Part shown: one piece after another, positions 24,405-35,829 of the stretch
How positions within the stretch are numbered: the stretch's first letter is position 1
Layout: each line of letters opens with the position of its first letter
Source of the DNA: Laccaria trichodermophora
Lineage: Eukaryota > Basidiomycota > Agaricomycetes > Agaricales > Hydnangiaceae
DNA length: 64,000 bases
Assembly: GCA_018417955.1 (NCBI GenBank)
Contig: JACTVC010000002.1
Location: 3,658,001-3,722,000 of the forward strand
Direction of reading: 5' to 3'
Made by a program: the position numbers and the translations under genes
The notes under the pieces: generated by a model
What the model was told of the DNA's origin: nothing
Database searches by the model: none
The model's input: the letters and a program-made list of their open reading frames with translations, nothing else

Positions 24405-24654
24405 ACGGCATCAACAGTGCTTGTAATCGGCTCAAATGTCCAAGTTGAAGGTTAAAGGCGGGGAGAGGACTTTGGTGGAGTGGAAAGAGAGAAGGATGAT
24501 AGATGACTTACTCAGCGCTCATTGAGTGATGTATGTTGAAGAGTCTCTAGAATACGTTGTGGAGCAATTTAGAGCAATTTCAAGTACAACCGTGACACGG
24601 GACTTGACATAAATTTGGGGGTTGCTCTTCGGAGTTGCTCTTTCTCCATTTACC

Positions 24655-26071
24655 ATGAACACGCTGGGCTACGTCGCCCGCCAGTTCGATGTCCTTGCTT
24701 CCTCAAAGCCTCTCCCAACGTCGTCGTCGTCATCCATTGCGACCGCCCATCGCAGGAGAAGGTTAGAATGCTCCTCTGACCCCCATTCTCCAGATATCCC
24801 ATTACAAAGGGTCAGCACCTGGTCTACAAACTTCCTCTTCCCTCCGACTTCCTCACATCCCTCATCCACCCCGAGGCGTACCCGCTCTTCGCCCTCCTTT
24901 GTCTCCATCCCCAATCAGCCACCACCAATCATTCAACCAGCGACCGATCCCTTGCCGACACGCTCAAAAACTCACATTGAATCCGTCATTAACCAGATAT
25001 TCTTCATACGCGTGTTTCTTGTCGTATGGGATAATGTCAAGGCAGTCTGGTCGTCTCTCACCCATCACGTCACCATTTTCACCTGGCCCAACCCGATCAC
25101 GATAGAACATCCACCGTTACAATCAGAGAAGGATATAGTACAGACTCTTCCTCTGTCCACAGCTCAAGCCACAGAGCAATACATTCATTTGCATATCGAC
25201 GAGCCAGAATCGACGATCTCTAGTCCTCCCAATGGTCCCTCACCATCTGTTCAATCACCCTCCCCACCTAAAACCTCTCGTTCCTCCACCCCCACACTCA
25301 ACGCCAAGAAGACCCCGTTCCACCTTCCAAAGACTCTGGTTCTTGACCTCGATGAAACGCTAATACACTCAACATCCCGTCCTATGTTTTCGCAAGCTAG
25401 CAATGGATCAGGGCTGCTCAGCCTCGGCTCTTTCGGACGATCTAACAAGGGTGCAGGTCACGTCGTCGAAGTTGCGTTGGGAGGTCGGAGCACGTTGTAC
25501 CACGTTTACAAGCGTCCCTTTGTTGACTTTTTCCTCAGGACTGTGCGTTCATAACCTCAGTGTTCGTGCTTCCCTGACATGTTTTGCATCAGGTTTCGGG
25601 ATGGTATACGTTAGTCATATTTACGGCATCAATGCAAGAGTATGCAGACCCAGTTATTGACTGGCTTGACGCCGGAAGCGGTATCCTGACCCACCGCTTC
25701 TTCCGAGACGTGCGTAGAGCTTCTTTCTGTAGGGTTTTGTTCCTGAAATCTCACCAGTCATGTACCCAATTGCCGAATGGATCTTACACAAAGGATCTCT
25801 CCATCGTGGAAGCTGACCTTTCTAGGGTCTGTCTTGTTGATAATTCACCGGTCAGTTATCGGGTTAATGAAGGTTCGTGTGGGGGTCGCCTGCCTTCATG
25901 ACCATAATCCAACTATTTTTTCTAGCGAACGGCATCCCTATTGAAGGTTGGACTCACGACCCATCAGATGAAGCTTTACTTGACCTCTTACCCGTTCTGG
26001 ACTCGTTGCGATTCACCTCCGACGTCCGTCGGGTCCTTGGTTTACGCTCAGCCGGCGTGCACCACTCATAG
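24655..26071 (+). CDS. NEM1: Nem1-type phosphatase (CTDNEP1/Dullard family)
   Basis: Four exons (24655-25542, 25593-25709, 25758-25872, 25926-26071) encode 421 residues. The HAD/FCP1-like domain starts [16 protein letters not shown], giving the catalytic DLDET signature. It continues [58 protein letters not shown] and [24 protein letters not shown] hydrophobic segment ([20 protein letters not shown]) fits the Nem1 membrane anchor. With Spo7, Nem1 dephosphorylates the lipin Pah1 at the nuclear/ER membrane and so steers phosphatidic acid to triacylglycerol. The ATG at 24655 is the first in frame. Confidence 0.92.
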
Positions 26072-26386
26072 CGCTATCTACATAGATCAAACATACACAC
26101 CAGTTACTCTTGCATTTTTCATCGTTACTTTGATCTCGACAGCATCATCATTCAATGATACCTCGCACAGAATTCTTTACCTACACGGTTCAGTAGTCTT
26201 AATAATTTAACCAGATGTACTTTCTACGCTTTATGTCTATCTAGTTCACTCCATCAACTGCTGATCCTTGGTATTATAAATTCAAATCATTATCATCAAT
26301 CGTACATTGCGCCGCTAGTGGGTAATAATTACTATGTCAAAGAGAAGGAAGAAAGACGAGAATAATAGAAAGCGAAAAGGGAGCAA
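26072..26386. other. convergent 3' region, NEM1 / SNF7
   Basis: 315 bp between two stop codons facing each other. AT-rich; expected to hold both 3' untranslated regions and poly(A) signals. No gene seen. Confidence 0.4.
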
Positions 26387-27266
26387 TTACATGGCTAGGG
26401 CTGCCTGCAATTCTCTGAGCTGCGCTTCCTCGTCGTCCTCTGTCGCAACAGGTGTCCTCTCTGAAATTGAAACAACACTGAGATCCGCCACGCAACCGTA
26501 AAACATTGAGGACTCACTCTCTTCAACTCTTGCTCCCGGCGGCAGGTGTACTGGCGCATGATCCGCCTCACTCAGACGGTTGTTCAACTCCTCCTGCTCA
26601 AGCTCCTCCAACTCCACCTTCAATTCATCCTGAGTAAAACACAATAAGTTGTAAAGAATGAGACGATGAAAATCAATGCGAACCTCGTCCACACTCGTGT
26701 CACCATATATAGGGTTGGCGATCGTCTCTCCAATCTCGTTGGCTAATTCTCGTTGTTCATTCACAGCAGCCATCGTAGCATCCACCTTGTCCATCGTCCT
26801 AAACGGCGGTTGGGATTGAGTAACACATGATGTAGCCATAAGCAAGAATGTACAAGTTTCCATGGATGACTTTGAGCGCGTCCGCAGCTTTCTTCATCGC
26901 AGCCATTGTCTCCGCGTTCAAATTGGCCGATTCTAGGGTATTGACTTGCATTTCCAGTTGTAATCGCGTTCCTGCTAGTCGATCCAGTTCCGTCTCGTTC
27001 AGTTTCTTTCGTTTCAGTGCAGCGGTTGCGGCTGTGTGTCCATTGTGTCAACCGTTATGAAAGGGGAAGACTGGGTGGAGCAGACCTGGCTTATTCGAAA
27101 CGGCGTTCGCCCTCGCTTTCTTCATTTCCTCGTCAATCTTCTTTTGTAGGTACTCTTCCTTCTTCTCGATCATCTGGAGCTGCTGGCGAAGACCGACTAT
27201 GGCGTCCCTCGCTGACTGTTTGGGGTCACGGCGGGCCCCAAAGTAGCTCATAAAGCTGGCCATCAT
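26387..27266 (-). CDS. SNF7: ESCRT-III subunit Snf7 (Vps32/CHMP4)
   Basis: Five exons (27086-27266, 26854-27031, 26684-26798, 26518-26629, 26387-26460) give 219 residues, normal for the family. Helix 1 reads DAIVGLRQQLQMIEKKEEYLQ with KKIDEEMKKARANA; helix 2 continues AATAALKRKKLNETELDRL and LQLEMQVNTLESANLNAETM. The acidic C-terminal part (DELKVELEELEQEELNNRL) fits the auto-inhibitory and Vps4-binding region. Snf7 polymerises on endosomal membranes for multivesicular-body sorting. Two adjacent ATGs (27266 and 27263) make the first residue uncertain. Confidence 0.94.
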
Positions 27267-27618
27267 GACAAGTTGGAGGGATAAAATCAAGAGGGGGAAA
27301 GCGGGCAATGGTGAGGAAACAGTAAGATGTTTAGCTATGAGCGAAGAGTCAACTAAATTACGGACGACCACAGCGATTGACTCGATAAGGCAATCAAGAA
27401 AACGTGACTTGAATAAGATGCGAAGTTCGCTCCAGATAAGATAGGTCAGCTGTTCTATTATTAGTGTAATCTCCTATATCCAAGGCTCAAGGGTATCAGC
27501 CAAACTCGTCTGCAATGTATATGTTGCAATATAAATATTCTTTTCAGTCATCTTTTCTATCCCCTTCACTGGAGAGCAGAGTCAGCAGCCATGATAACAT
27601 ACGAGGTAGATTTACGAC
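27267..27618. other. intergenic region between SNF7 start and LAG1 stop
   Basis: 352 bp between two minus-strand genes, holding the SNF7 promoter and the LAG1 3' end. A plus-strand open frame crossing 27515-27907 is antisense to LAG1 exons and is not supported. Confidence 0.4.
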
Positions 27619-28839
27619 TCACTCTTCCTCATCACTACGATCATCTGACGCGCCATTGCCCGTCGTGATCACGCGCCACGCAACTCTACATATCATCCAG
27701 AACCAGATACATTGCAGAACCTGTTTTCAAACTTGTCCAGCATACGGCGTGAAAGGATTGCGAAAAGCATACCTGCAGAGTCCCAAGCATTATGCAAAAG
27801 GCAAGGTATGCAGACTTTGTCAAATAATAACCCTGCTCCGTATTCAGGAGGAATGGAACATGCTTTGGGAGGTCGACTACCGTCGAATAAATGACAAAAA
27901 GGAATAAGAAATGGCGCGTAACAAGCCATGAAACGAGGAAACACGCAAAGGTGAGATCACACGCCAATTGGCTGATGTCAATATAACGGATCATTTTCGC
28001 TAACTGGAATCCAAATGTTCTGCATATAAATCATGGCCAGAATACTAAGAAGGGTTTGGACGTACCGGTAGGAAAATATCACACCAGTCCATAAGCACCA
28101 TGATAACGCAGCCCACTCGTGTAAAATTGGTGAAGTAGCTTGTGACCATGAGGATAACGGTGATGATGTGGTGGGCCATCATCTGAACGTGATCCTTTCT
28201 TTGCGCCTCAGCATTTAGGATCAGCATCTGGTGCATGTAGAAGGCTGTTTGAGTAAGATAGTAAAATTTGATGGGTGCGGCGAGTGGTATATGGGGATAC
28301 TGAAGCCATAAGTCCTTGGCGTCGAAGATCTCAGTAGGGAGATTGCGGTGTACATACTGTGTGAAGCAGATAAGGCTAGGTTAAAAGCGAGCGAAAGAAG
28401 GACGCACAAGGCCAAATGACCACTGGATGGTATAATACACAACTGACCAGCCTTGCTCAGCGAAGCGGAGAACGCTTCTGTTCATGTGGTGGATATCTTT
28501 CCGTGTCGGGTATGTGTTGCCGCTTCCATTGACGTGCCCATTTCCGTTTATTGCTTTGCCGTTCCCGTTGGTATGTGACGCTTGGTGTCGTTTGCGGTCT
28601 AGGTCCCTGGAAAGCTTCCAGCGCGCAAAGGGCTCGAAGACACCCAACCTCAACGCGTCGCGCAACACGGCCATGACAGCGATACAGGTAATCACGAGAC
28701 AGATATCAGCCTTGCCGGCGTTGTAGTATCCGGACTCGGGGAAAGAATCGGGGTGCGCTGGTGTCTGTGTGGGATACTGCAGCGCGAAGAACGGTGCAAC
28801 GTAGGGCGAGAGCCATTGAACAATACTTTTTGTGTCCAT
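27619..28839 (-). CDS. LAG1: ceramide synthase, Lag1/Lac1 family (TLC domain)
   Basis: Four exons (28408-28839, 28066-28356, 27773-28003, 27619-27720) give 351 residues. The enzyme N-acylates sphingoid bases with acyl-CoA in the ER. The Lag motif is present: FYYLTQTAFYMHQMLILN and the paired histidines in MMAHHIITVILMVTSYF, then VGCVIMVLMDWCDIFLP. The tail GASDDRSDDEE is acidic, as usual. Between the first helices and the TLC domain is a Gly/Asn-rich linker (TNGNGKAINGNGHVNGSGN). The ATG at 28839 directly follows a consensus acceptor (GCCAG), so an upstream coding exon is possible, but no ATG fits nearby. Confidence 0.9.
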
Positions 28840-29188
28840 CTGGCAGTAAAAGTCAGAGAGACAGCTGGTTCGTCTGAGAGGCACACCAACAACAAATATA
28901 GAAATTTTATCAAACCACGTTTGAAGAATAAAAGATTGTGATGATGGCCAGGGGTGAAATGGAGAGAATCGTGGCAGTGGAAATGGACAAACGGGGAGAA
29001 GAATGGACACTCTGAGTCACTCTAGGAGAGTGAAGAGGACTGAACGAGGCCGAGGGCTGCCAACGAAATGGTAGTTTAAATTTCGACCAGGTAGTACGTT
29101 CTTGACTTGTCACCGTGTAAATCTGTCGTGGGAATCTGAAAAAGTGTCCTATCACAAACGTTCATCCAGACTCATAACTTAGTTTTCG
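28840..29188. promoter_or_regulatory. divergent intergenic region, LAG1 / U1A-U2B'' gene
   Basis: 349 bp between two start codons on opposite strands. It may contain an additional 5' exon of the ceramide synthase gene. No specific motif assigned. Confidence 0.4.
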
Positions 29189-30137
29189 ATGGCCTTTTCA
29201 TCAAATCAACCCAACACCACCCTCTATCTCAATAATCTCAATGACAAGGTCAACAAGGACGAGTTGCGCACTCAACTCTTTGCCCTCTTCACAACTTATG
29301 GCAAGATCATCGACATCATCGCTTCCAAGAGCCAAAAAATGCGCGGCCAGGCTTTTCTCGTCTTCACAGACCTCGCCGGCGCGACTTCAGCCATGCGAGC
29401 CTGCGAGGGAATGATGTTCTATGATAAGCCGATGGTGCGTCCCCTGGCACTGTCTGGACACGAATTCCTCATGCTCGACACCTGATCCAGCACATTGACT
29501 ATGCCAAATCGAAATCTTACGCGACGCTTCAACGGGAGGACCCCAATTTCGTACCTCCTACAGCGGCCAACGCAAGCGCTCTCGTCTCACAGAACGGCAA
29601 GCGACAGAGAGACGGTGATATAGGGGAGGGAGACCGACAGGCGAAGCGGGAAAAGGGAGAGGACAATGAAGATGAGGAGGAGATGGAAATCGACGACGAC
29701 GACGAGTTACCTCTGAAGACTGATACATGTACGTCCTGTTATTCAGTACTTTTTATATGCATCTGCTTCACAAATTTCTCCCTTCGTAAGCTGTCACCCC
29801 GACAACTGTACCGCCCCAGGTCCAACAATCTTCCGCTCGCCTCCTGTGTACAAATCTCCCACAAGAGGTAACAGATGATGTACTTTCTGTTCTATTTCAA
29901 CAGTATGTCTTCGTCGCGTTCTCCATCCGTCGACACGTCTTACCCCCCTATTTTACTTGTAGGTATCAAGGTTTCCAAAGTACTCGCGTCGCTTGGTCAC
30001 CAACACTAAGCCCTGCTGGTACAAGAGTGAAAATGGCTCACGTGTTTTTTGAATCTCCTGATTTAGCAACAATTGCCAGAGACGCTCTGGACGGTTATAC
30101 ATTGAAAAAAGACTGGATAATGACTGTTGTGTTCTGA
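29189..30137 (+). CDS. U1A/U2B''-type spliceosomal RRM protein
   Basis: Four exons (29189-29434, 29491-29728, 29791-29902, 29963-30137) give 256 residues. RRM1 begins TTLYLNNLNDKVNKDEL and includes KMRGQAFLVF, the near-invariant U1A/U2B'' signature. A basic/acidic linker follows (GKRQRDGD, EDEEEMEIDDDDELP). RRM2 contains LLCTNLPQEVTDDVLSVLF and MAHVFFESPDLATIA. The protein binds the U1 or U2 snRNA hairpin; fungi often have one protein of this type, so U1A and U2B'' cannot be separated here. The second intron (29729-29790) was placed by requiring RRM2 to stay in frame. Confidence 0.9.
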
Positions 30138-30396
30138 TACGCCGTCGGTGTGGTCATTATGACTGTTGTAACCATTCGTGTATACTAACCGTCATGCTTT
30201 GGGATCTTGGTTCGAGGGGAAACTTGGGGGGATAACGCAGTGTTGTCCACCAAAATTCCAACTGGGTGTGTGGAATTGAGGACATCGCCAGAAACTGAAC
30301 ATGCTTGAAAGCCTGTCACCTACACGTTCGTAACTTCTCGGGCACAAAAATTCTATAGTCGTCGAGTACCACGCTAACATTCACGCTCGACGGGTA

Positions 30397-31099
30397 TTAA
30401 ACATCCCCACTCCCAGAATGATAAACTTCGGAACAACGTTTCTCGAATGCTTGAACCATAAGCTTGGAGACTTGACTGAAGAAAGATGACGTGACACTGG
30501 CGTGCAGCGGGTTTGAGAACGCGTAAACTAAGTCAAGAGTGACAAGGGTTTTATCGCAGTCGTAATCGATTGATTCGTTTTTTAGCGATGGAGATGGCAG
30601 TGAATCTGAAGATGCTGGGTAAAATCGCCATGACGTCGACAGCGTGCGGAATAGTGCAGAAGAGGACGAGACAGCCTTGATACACAAGGTCAAATTGTAT
30701 ACTGGGAAAATTGAAACACATACCTCAACTGACTCGTACGGAGAACATGTTACTGTGCTGACGTAGCTCTCCTGGAAGGACAGAAATCCGACGGTCAATT
30801 CTGCATCTATCACCGTCTTCTCTTTGTGGTATTTGTCAAAGCCGGGGGTAAGAATCCGTGAAGAGGTGCAAAATGGTACAAATTGTGGGTATGAGCCGAC
30901 GTCGGCTACGATGTCGTAGAGCTGCTTTCGATTGTGACTTCCAGGAATATTTCAGCACTCGAGGGGGGATAGAATCGACCAGATAGACACACGGAAGGAT
31001 TTTGCGTTCATGGTATCTTTCGGGTTCCAGCCGAGTAGATGGTGAGAATGCGGAAAATTTTGGCAAGGTGAACAAGGTCCGACGGAGACCGAGAGACAT
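30397..31099 (-). CDS. COQ10: coenzyme Q-binding protein Coq10 (START-like)
   Basis: Three exons (30993-31099, 30724-30937, 30397-30675) give 199 residues. The N-terminus (MSLGLRRTLFTLPKF) looks like a mitochondrial presequence. The Coq10/RatA core follows: RKQLYDIVADVGSYPQFVPFC, a variable loop, then DAELTVGFLSFQESYVSTV and, near the end, SSFFSQVSKLMVQAFEKRC. Coq10 binds ubiquinone at the inner membrane and supports its delivery to the respiratory chain. A short stretch between the halves (SSSALFRTLSTSWRFYPASSD) is Ser-rich. It converges on the U1A-type gene. Confidence 0.88.
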
Positions 31100-31392
31100 G
31101 AAATTTGAGGCAAGTACAGATTCAAGTTGAATCTTGTTTATAGGTAATTATTTGTTGCTGCCGTAAAAAGTATTGGGAGAGCGGTCAACCATAGAAAGGC
31201 ATCTTTCCATAAAGATTTTGTGCATACGCAGCGAATGGATCTCTCTCTTCACGGTAAATCGATGATTTCATTAACTAAATTTCGAGTACAGATGGGCACA
31301 CAGCAGCCCGTACAAAGTCAGAGTTTTCTGGAACATTGTTGGCTTTTTTTTGGCCTCCGACTTCATTTAAACTCTGCCGGACCACCGGGACC

Positions 31393-32244
31393 TCAAAACA
31401 CATCTGGGGTAGAGATTGGGTTTTCTGGGCAATCTCTGGCAATCTATGACGGCATGGAGAAACATTGAGGTCCAAGGGGAGAAAGAGAAAGCGTGGAAGC
31501 TCACATGGCCTTCTTGTTGACACTTATAGCAAGTCTTACTCTTGTTCAAATTCCCGGCAGCCGGACCTGTGGGAAGCGAATCGTTCATGGTGGTACCAGG
31601 AGCAGCGAGGCAATCCCTGGCAATCATCATGAGTGGCAAAACATTCGAAGGGAAAGATCCTGTACCTTGCCATGTGGTTAGGGCCGCCGCAGCGATAGCA
31701 CTTTACTGGGGGCAGAGTTGACGTGTTCAGGGTACGACCTGGAGGAGGAGGACGCGAGGCAAACCCGCCACCTATTCCAGACGCCCCGGCAGCGCCGTTT
31801 GGACAAGTGCGAGCAAAGTGCCCAAATCGACCACAATTCTAGGAGGTGGAATAAATTCGGGATGCGACATCAAGTGGATCATCCCCTACATAGCACTTTT
31901 GGTTGCCTCCTTGTTGAACCCTTAAACTAGGACACTCGGCTTGATGAAAAAGTGGACTATTGAGCCAGATTGACAAAAATTGGAGGGGAAAAGTAGACCT
32001 TGTATGTGGCCAACCCCACCACAGGAATAGCATTGTTTCGCAGAAACAGTGCGAGGAGAAGGGCAAGCGGACGATTCGTGCCCTGGTTGCCGACAATTAT
32101 AACACAAGCGTTGCTCAGACGAGCAATTTTCAGCTATATGTCCAACTGATAACACAGGCGACTGAGATGGATGGCTTGAAAGTGGGAAATCGACCTACGA
32201 TTACCACACTTGAAGCATCCTTTCCTAGAAAACTGATACGCCAT
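31393..32244 (-). CDS. GIS2: CCHC zinc-knuckle nucleic-acid-binding protein (Gis2/CNBP type)
   Basis: Six exons (32199-32244, 31999-32145, 31890-31939, 31666-31838, 31505-31616, 31393-31443) give 192 residues made almost wholly of zinc knuckles. Six are visible: CFKCGNLGHIAENC, CYNCRQPGHESSAC, CYSCGGVGHIQAEC, CYNCGRFGHFARTC, CYRCGGPNHMARDC and CYKCQQEGHIARDC. Each intron lies inside or beside a knuckle, so unspliced frames look like broken pieces. A Gly/Pro linker (GIGGGFASRPPPPG) separates knuckles 4 and 5. Gis2/CNBP proteins bind G-rich single-stranded RNA or DNA and affect translation. Yeast Gis2 has seven knuckles, so this one is slightly short. Confidence 0.92.
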
Positions 32245-33183
32245 TCTTAGCTATGTGCAAAAGTCAGAAGAAGAACGTTCTGAAGTGTGCAAAAATCATA
32301 CCGCTCTGCACCCTCTTCCAACTAACCACTAAACAGCTCTGCCTCCTCCTTGTAAAGAAGCTGAGAGGACGTTTGCGACCGATGAGAAGAAAGCTGACCT
32401 GCCCTAAACTGACACGATCTCAAGATTCTAGATCTAAGTATTCTACTTACCTAAATAGGCCTTACAAAGTGTGAACTAAAATGTACGCTTCTGGTGGGCT
32501 CCAAGCCTATCACGACGATCCTAACTGATCTTACAGATATCAGCCAACATCGTGCATCGATTGCACGCGAGAGGCGGTGCGATGGATTCTAGATAAATAG
32601 CCTACTTCTCAGTAACACTTGGGTATCCCAACCACAACGCTACCACTCAAGGTAAGTTCCCCCATATCTCGCTAACTCTTATTGACGAAAGCGTCTTCAG
32701 GTCCTGCTAACCTTTCAGCATTCAGTCGACCTTCGGACGCTCGCGTCCATCGCGCTTCTTGTTAGGATGCCGAGTGACTTCGCCTTAGGTTGGTGCAAAT
32801 CGTTTCACTATGTACCTTGTCGCTAACTGAGGGCCTACTACTAGATGGGCATTTTTCTTTCTGTCGCGACGCCGTTCCTCATCCTCCCAATAAGCGACGT
32901 AACGAGCGAGCGAAGCATGGCTCGATGTGTGGAAGGAGGATCTCAGTATAAAAATAGATATTTTGAACCTGTCAATGGTGGATGAACTGTTCGCGACTCC
33001 CACTATGTATACAGCTAATGAATACATAGCTTCGTCTTGGCTTCGTTATTCTTGCGGCTAGCTCTCATTGCTCTCATTCACTCCCCTTCAAGCGATGGTA
33101 CCGGGAAATCCGGCTCACAATAACGGCTGCCGGCCTAACACGCTGTAACAAATCAAACAATGTAGCGCTCCGCCTAAACGATC
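32245..33183. other. intergenic region between GIS2 and the aminotransferase
   Basis: 939 bp without a supportable gene. A TATA-like run occurs near 32947-32955 (tataaaaat). It would contain the promoters of both flanking divergent genes, but it is much longer than most gaps here. No repeat partner elsewhere in the window was noticed. Confidence 0.35.
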
Positions 33184-35397
33184 ATGGAGAAGAATTGGCA
33201 AGCTAGCATTGACCTTTCACACCACCTCTCTCGAGTCGCCAAGGCCCGGACAGCGTCACCTCTCAAGGATCTTCAAAAATACTTCGGGAAAGAGGGGATC
33301 ATCAGTTTGGCTGGAGGTTAGTCGCGATCTTCGTATCAAGTCGACCTATACGCTCACCTTTTTTGTGCAAGGCCTCCCAAGTCCGGAGTATTTCCCATTC
33401 GCTTCAATTACTGCGGATGCATTAGTGCCGGACACGTACTCTTTGACCCCCCACAATGGTTCTCCTCTTGAATGGATATGGAGTTTCTTTTCGGCGACCA
33501 GGGAGAAAACCACGCAAGTCTCCATCCCGAAGTACCCAAACAAACCAGAGGATCTGAATCTGGCGACGGCTTTGCAGTACAGTCTAGCTTCGGGGATGCC
33601 CCAGCTTCAAGAAATCGTGAAGACATTCACGGCTCAAGTTTACAAACCGGCATATACAGACTTCAAGACCTTTGTACACACCGGTAATACGGACGGTTGG
33701 TTCAAAACGGTTGGAACGCTATGCAATCCTGGTGAAGGTGTCCTGGCCAGTGAATGGACTTATCCTTCTGCTTTAGCGGGGATGCGTCCTTACGGAGTTC
33801 GGCCTGTGCCTGTGCCTATGGATGGCCAAGGAATGAGGGCGGATGCGTTGTACAAGCTTCTGTCTGAATGGGATGCAGACCCTCGTGGAATGCCCAGGTA
33901 AGCAGAACCCATTGAACCTAAGAAATACATTCAAATGCTCAGTCAGGCCACACGTCATGTACACGATCCCAGTTGGTCAGAACCCCACTGGTGCGGTGAG
34001 TTATCTTCATTTCAATCTTTGATGTTATTCAAGCCCTCACATTTGATGAAGACGATGCAAGGTGCAAGGAAGAAAGAGATCTATGACATATGTGTCATCT
34101 TTGGTGGGTGCGCAATTGATCTGTCAAGAGATTTTTCTCAACGGTTTGAAGACGTTATCATTGTGGAGGACGACCCATACTACTTTCTCCAACTCGGCCC
34201 TTATCTGACTCAAGCCGAACGGTCCCCCGCCAGCGTCAACGGCGAAGACAACGAGGAATATTACTTGTCACAGCTAGTGCCCAGCTACCTAAGGTACGTC
34301 CTGAGGTGTCCTGCGTCATGCATAGTATTTAAATCAATCGAGGTTTGATTACGAAGGCCGTGTTATTCGCCTCGATACTTTCTCCAAGGTTCCAAACAAT
34401 ACAATGGTCGCGAGTGACAAGTATCTGATTCATATATAATAGACTATCGCACCAGGATGTCGGCTCGGCTGGTTCACCTGTAACCCAGTATTCGCAGAAA
34501 GATTGGAAAGACAGGCAGAAACGTCGACTCAAGCTCCTTGTGGCTTTGGACAGGTGTTGTATATTGAACAAGTGAATTAGATATTTCACTAAACGCGTCG
34601 TGTATGTCAGGCCCTCGTCACAACTGTCCTCCTTGACTGGCGATCAGCGGGATATATACAATGGCTTAAAGGCATGTTACTTCTGCACCTGTCGCATTCA
34701 GTGTGTAAATTTATATCCAGGTCTCAAAGTGCAGTATAAACACAGACGGGATTTTTTCATCGATTGTTTGGCTGAGGAATTTCATCTCGAAACCGAGCCA
34801 GCCATTCACGGCATGTATGAGGGTTGCAATGTTTACCATGCCTCGCAAAGGGGCAGAGTCAATAAACCAGGGTATCTGGCTGAAAAGTCTTACCCCGTAG
34901 TACTGTTTTCTTTCGTGCCTCCAGCCTCGGGGATGTTTGTTTGGGTGAGTGGGTTAGCACATGATCCTTTGCACAATCCCTTCTGACTAGCTCGTTAGTT
35001 GAAGATAAATTTTGATAACCACCCTTCATTGTCAACGCTCGGGCTTGAAGGATTGGAAAACAAACTCTGGGTAGATTTGGCGGAGGCTGGAGTACTGTTT
35101 GGGCCTGGTGTGTTCTACATGTGCATGTCGGAATCATGCTCACATCTAGCTCTCAGGAAACATGTTTTCCGCAACTCCGGCATTGGAAAATGAAGAGGGC
35201 TTTGGTCATTTCCGCGTTAGCTTTAGTAACGCCAAGGTAGCTAGCTCAAGCTTGCTCGTTTAATAAGGGCTTTCTGACGTAGTGACGGTTAGCTCGAGGA
35301 TTTGAAACGAGCAGTTTCTATCTTTGCTCAAGTTCTGAAGGCGTTCCATCAATTGGATTATATGTGTTGGCCAGCCATCACTACATCCATAATTTGA
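33184..35397 (+). CDS. ARO8: aromatic amino acid aminotransferase (Aro8/Aro9, fold type I PLP)
   Basis: Twelve exons (33184-33316, 33372-33897, 33947-33995, 34052-34103, 34152-34293, 34343-34388, 34443-34553, 34611-34671, 34721-34944, 34999-35107, 35157-35236, 35293-35397) give 545 residues. It moves amino groups between aromatic amino acids and 2-oxo acids. Visible features: the start MEKNWQASIDLSHHLSRVAK, SLAGGLPSPEYFPF, TIPVGQNPTGA, EDDPYYFLQL, and the PLP lysine in DTFSKTIAPGCRLGW. The conserved tail has FGHFRVSFSNAK. Aro8 and Aro9 cannot be told apart by eye. The intron at 34672-34720 seems to use a GC donor. Confidence 0.9.
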
Positions 35398-35829
35398 TCG
35401 GCATGTAATCTGTGCGGCTTGAGGAAGAAGCTTGCCTTTCGATCATAAACACCCGATCTCATCCACGATTCAATACCTTTTTGTTGGCAATGGATATATC
35501 ATAGCCTGCTCATATTCACAGAGCTTCGGCAGGTAAAGAACGAGAACTTGACTCCCCCTTTGGCAATAAGCACAGGTTGAAGATAACCGTTGATGTGGAT
35601 ACATTTACTCCAACGTTCGGCGTGAGCCTTTTGTATCAGGCCTATCGAAAGCTAGTCCGTTCTGATTAATTGGCAGTAAGCGTCGGCGAATACAGCGAGA
35701 GGAGAATTTATCAGGTAGCGAGACAATGAACCGATGGTTCTCTGAATGAAGGCAGTTCAGCTTTTTGGGAAAATGCGAGCATCACTGGTGTCCGACAACA
35801 TCGCCAATCGTTTTTCTGATTTTATATCT
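35398..35829. other. convergent 3' region, aminotransferase / deoxyhypusine synthase
   Basis: 432 bp between facing stop codons. No gene seen. A plus-strand open frame beginning at 35765 is antisense to deoxyhypusine synthase exons and is rejected. Confidence 0.4.

Noticed and set aside
27515..27907. 130-codon plus-strand open frame
   Set aside because: Antisense to two LAG1 exons that carry conserved TLC-domain sequence.
32900..33150. Possible solo LTR or promoter relic
   Set aside because: A TATA-like run and a terminal-looking aca were seen, but no paired TG...CA ends, no target duplication and no partner copy.
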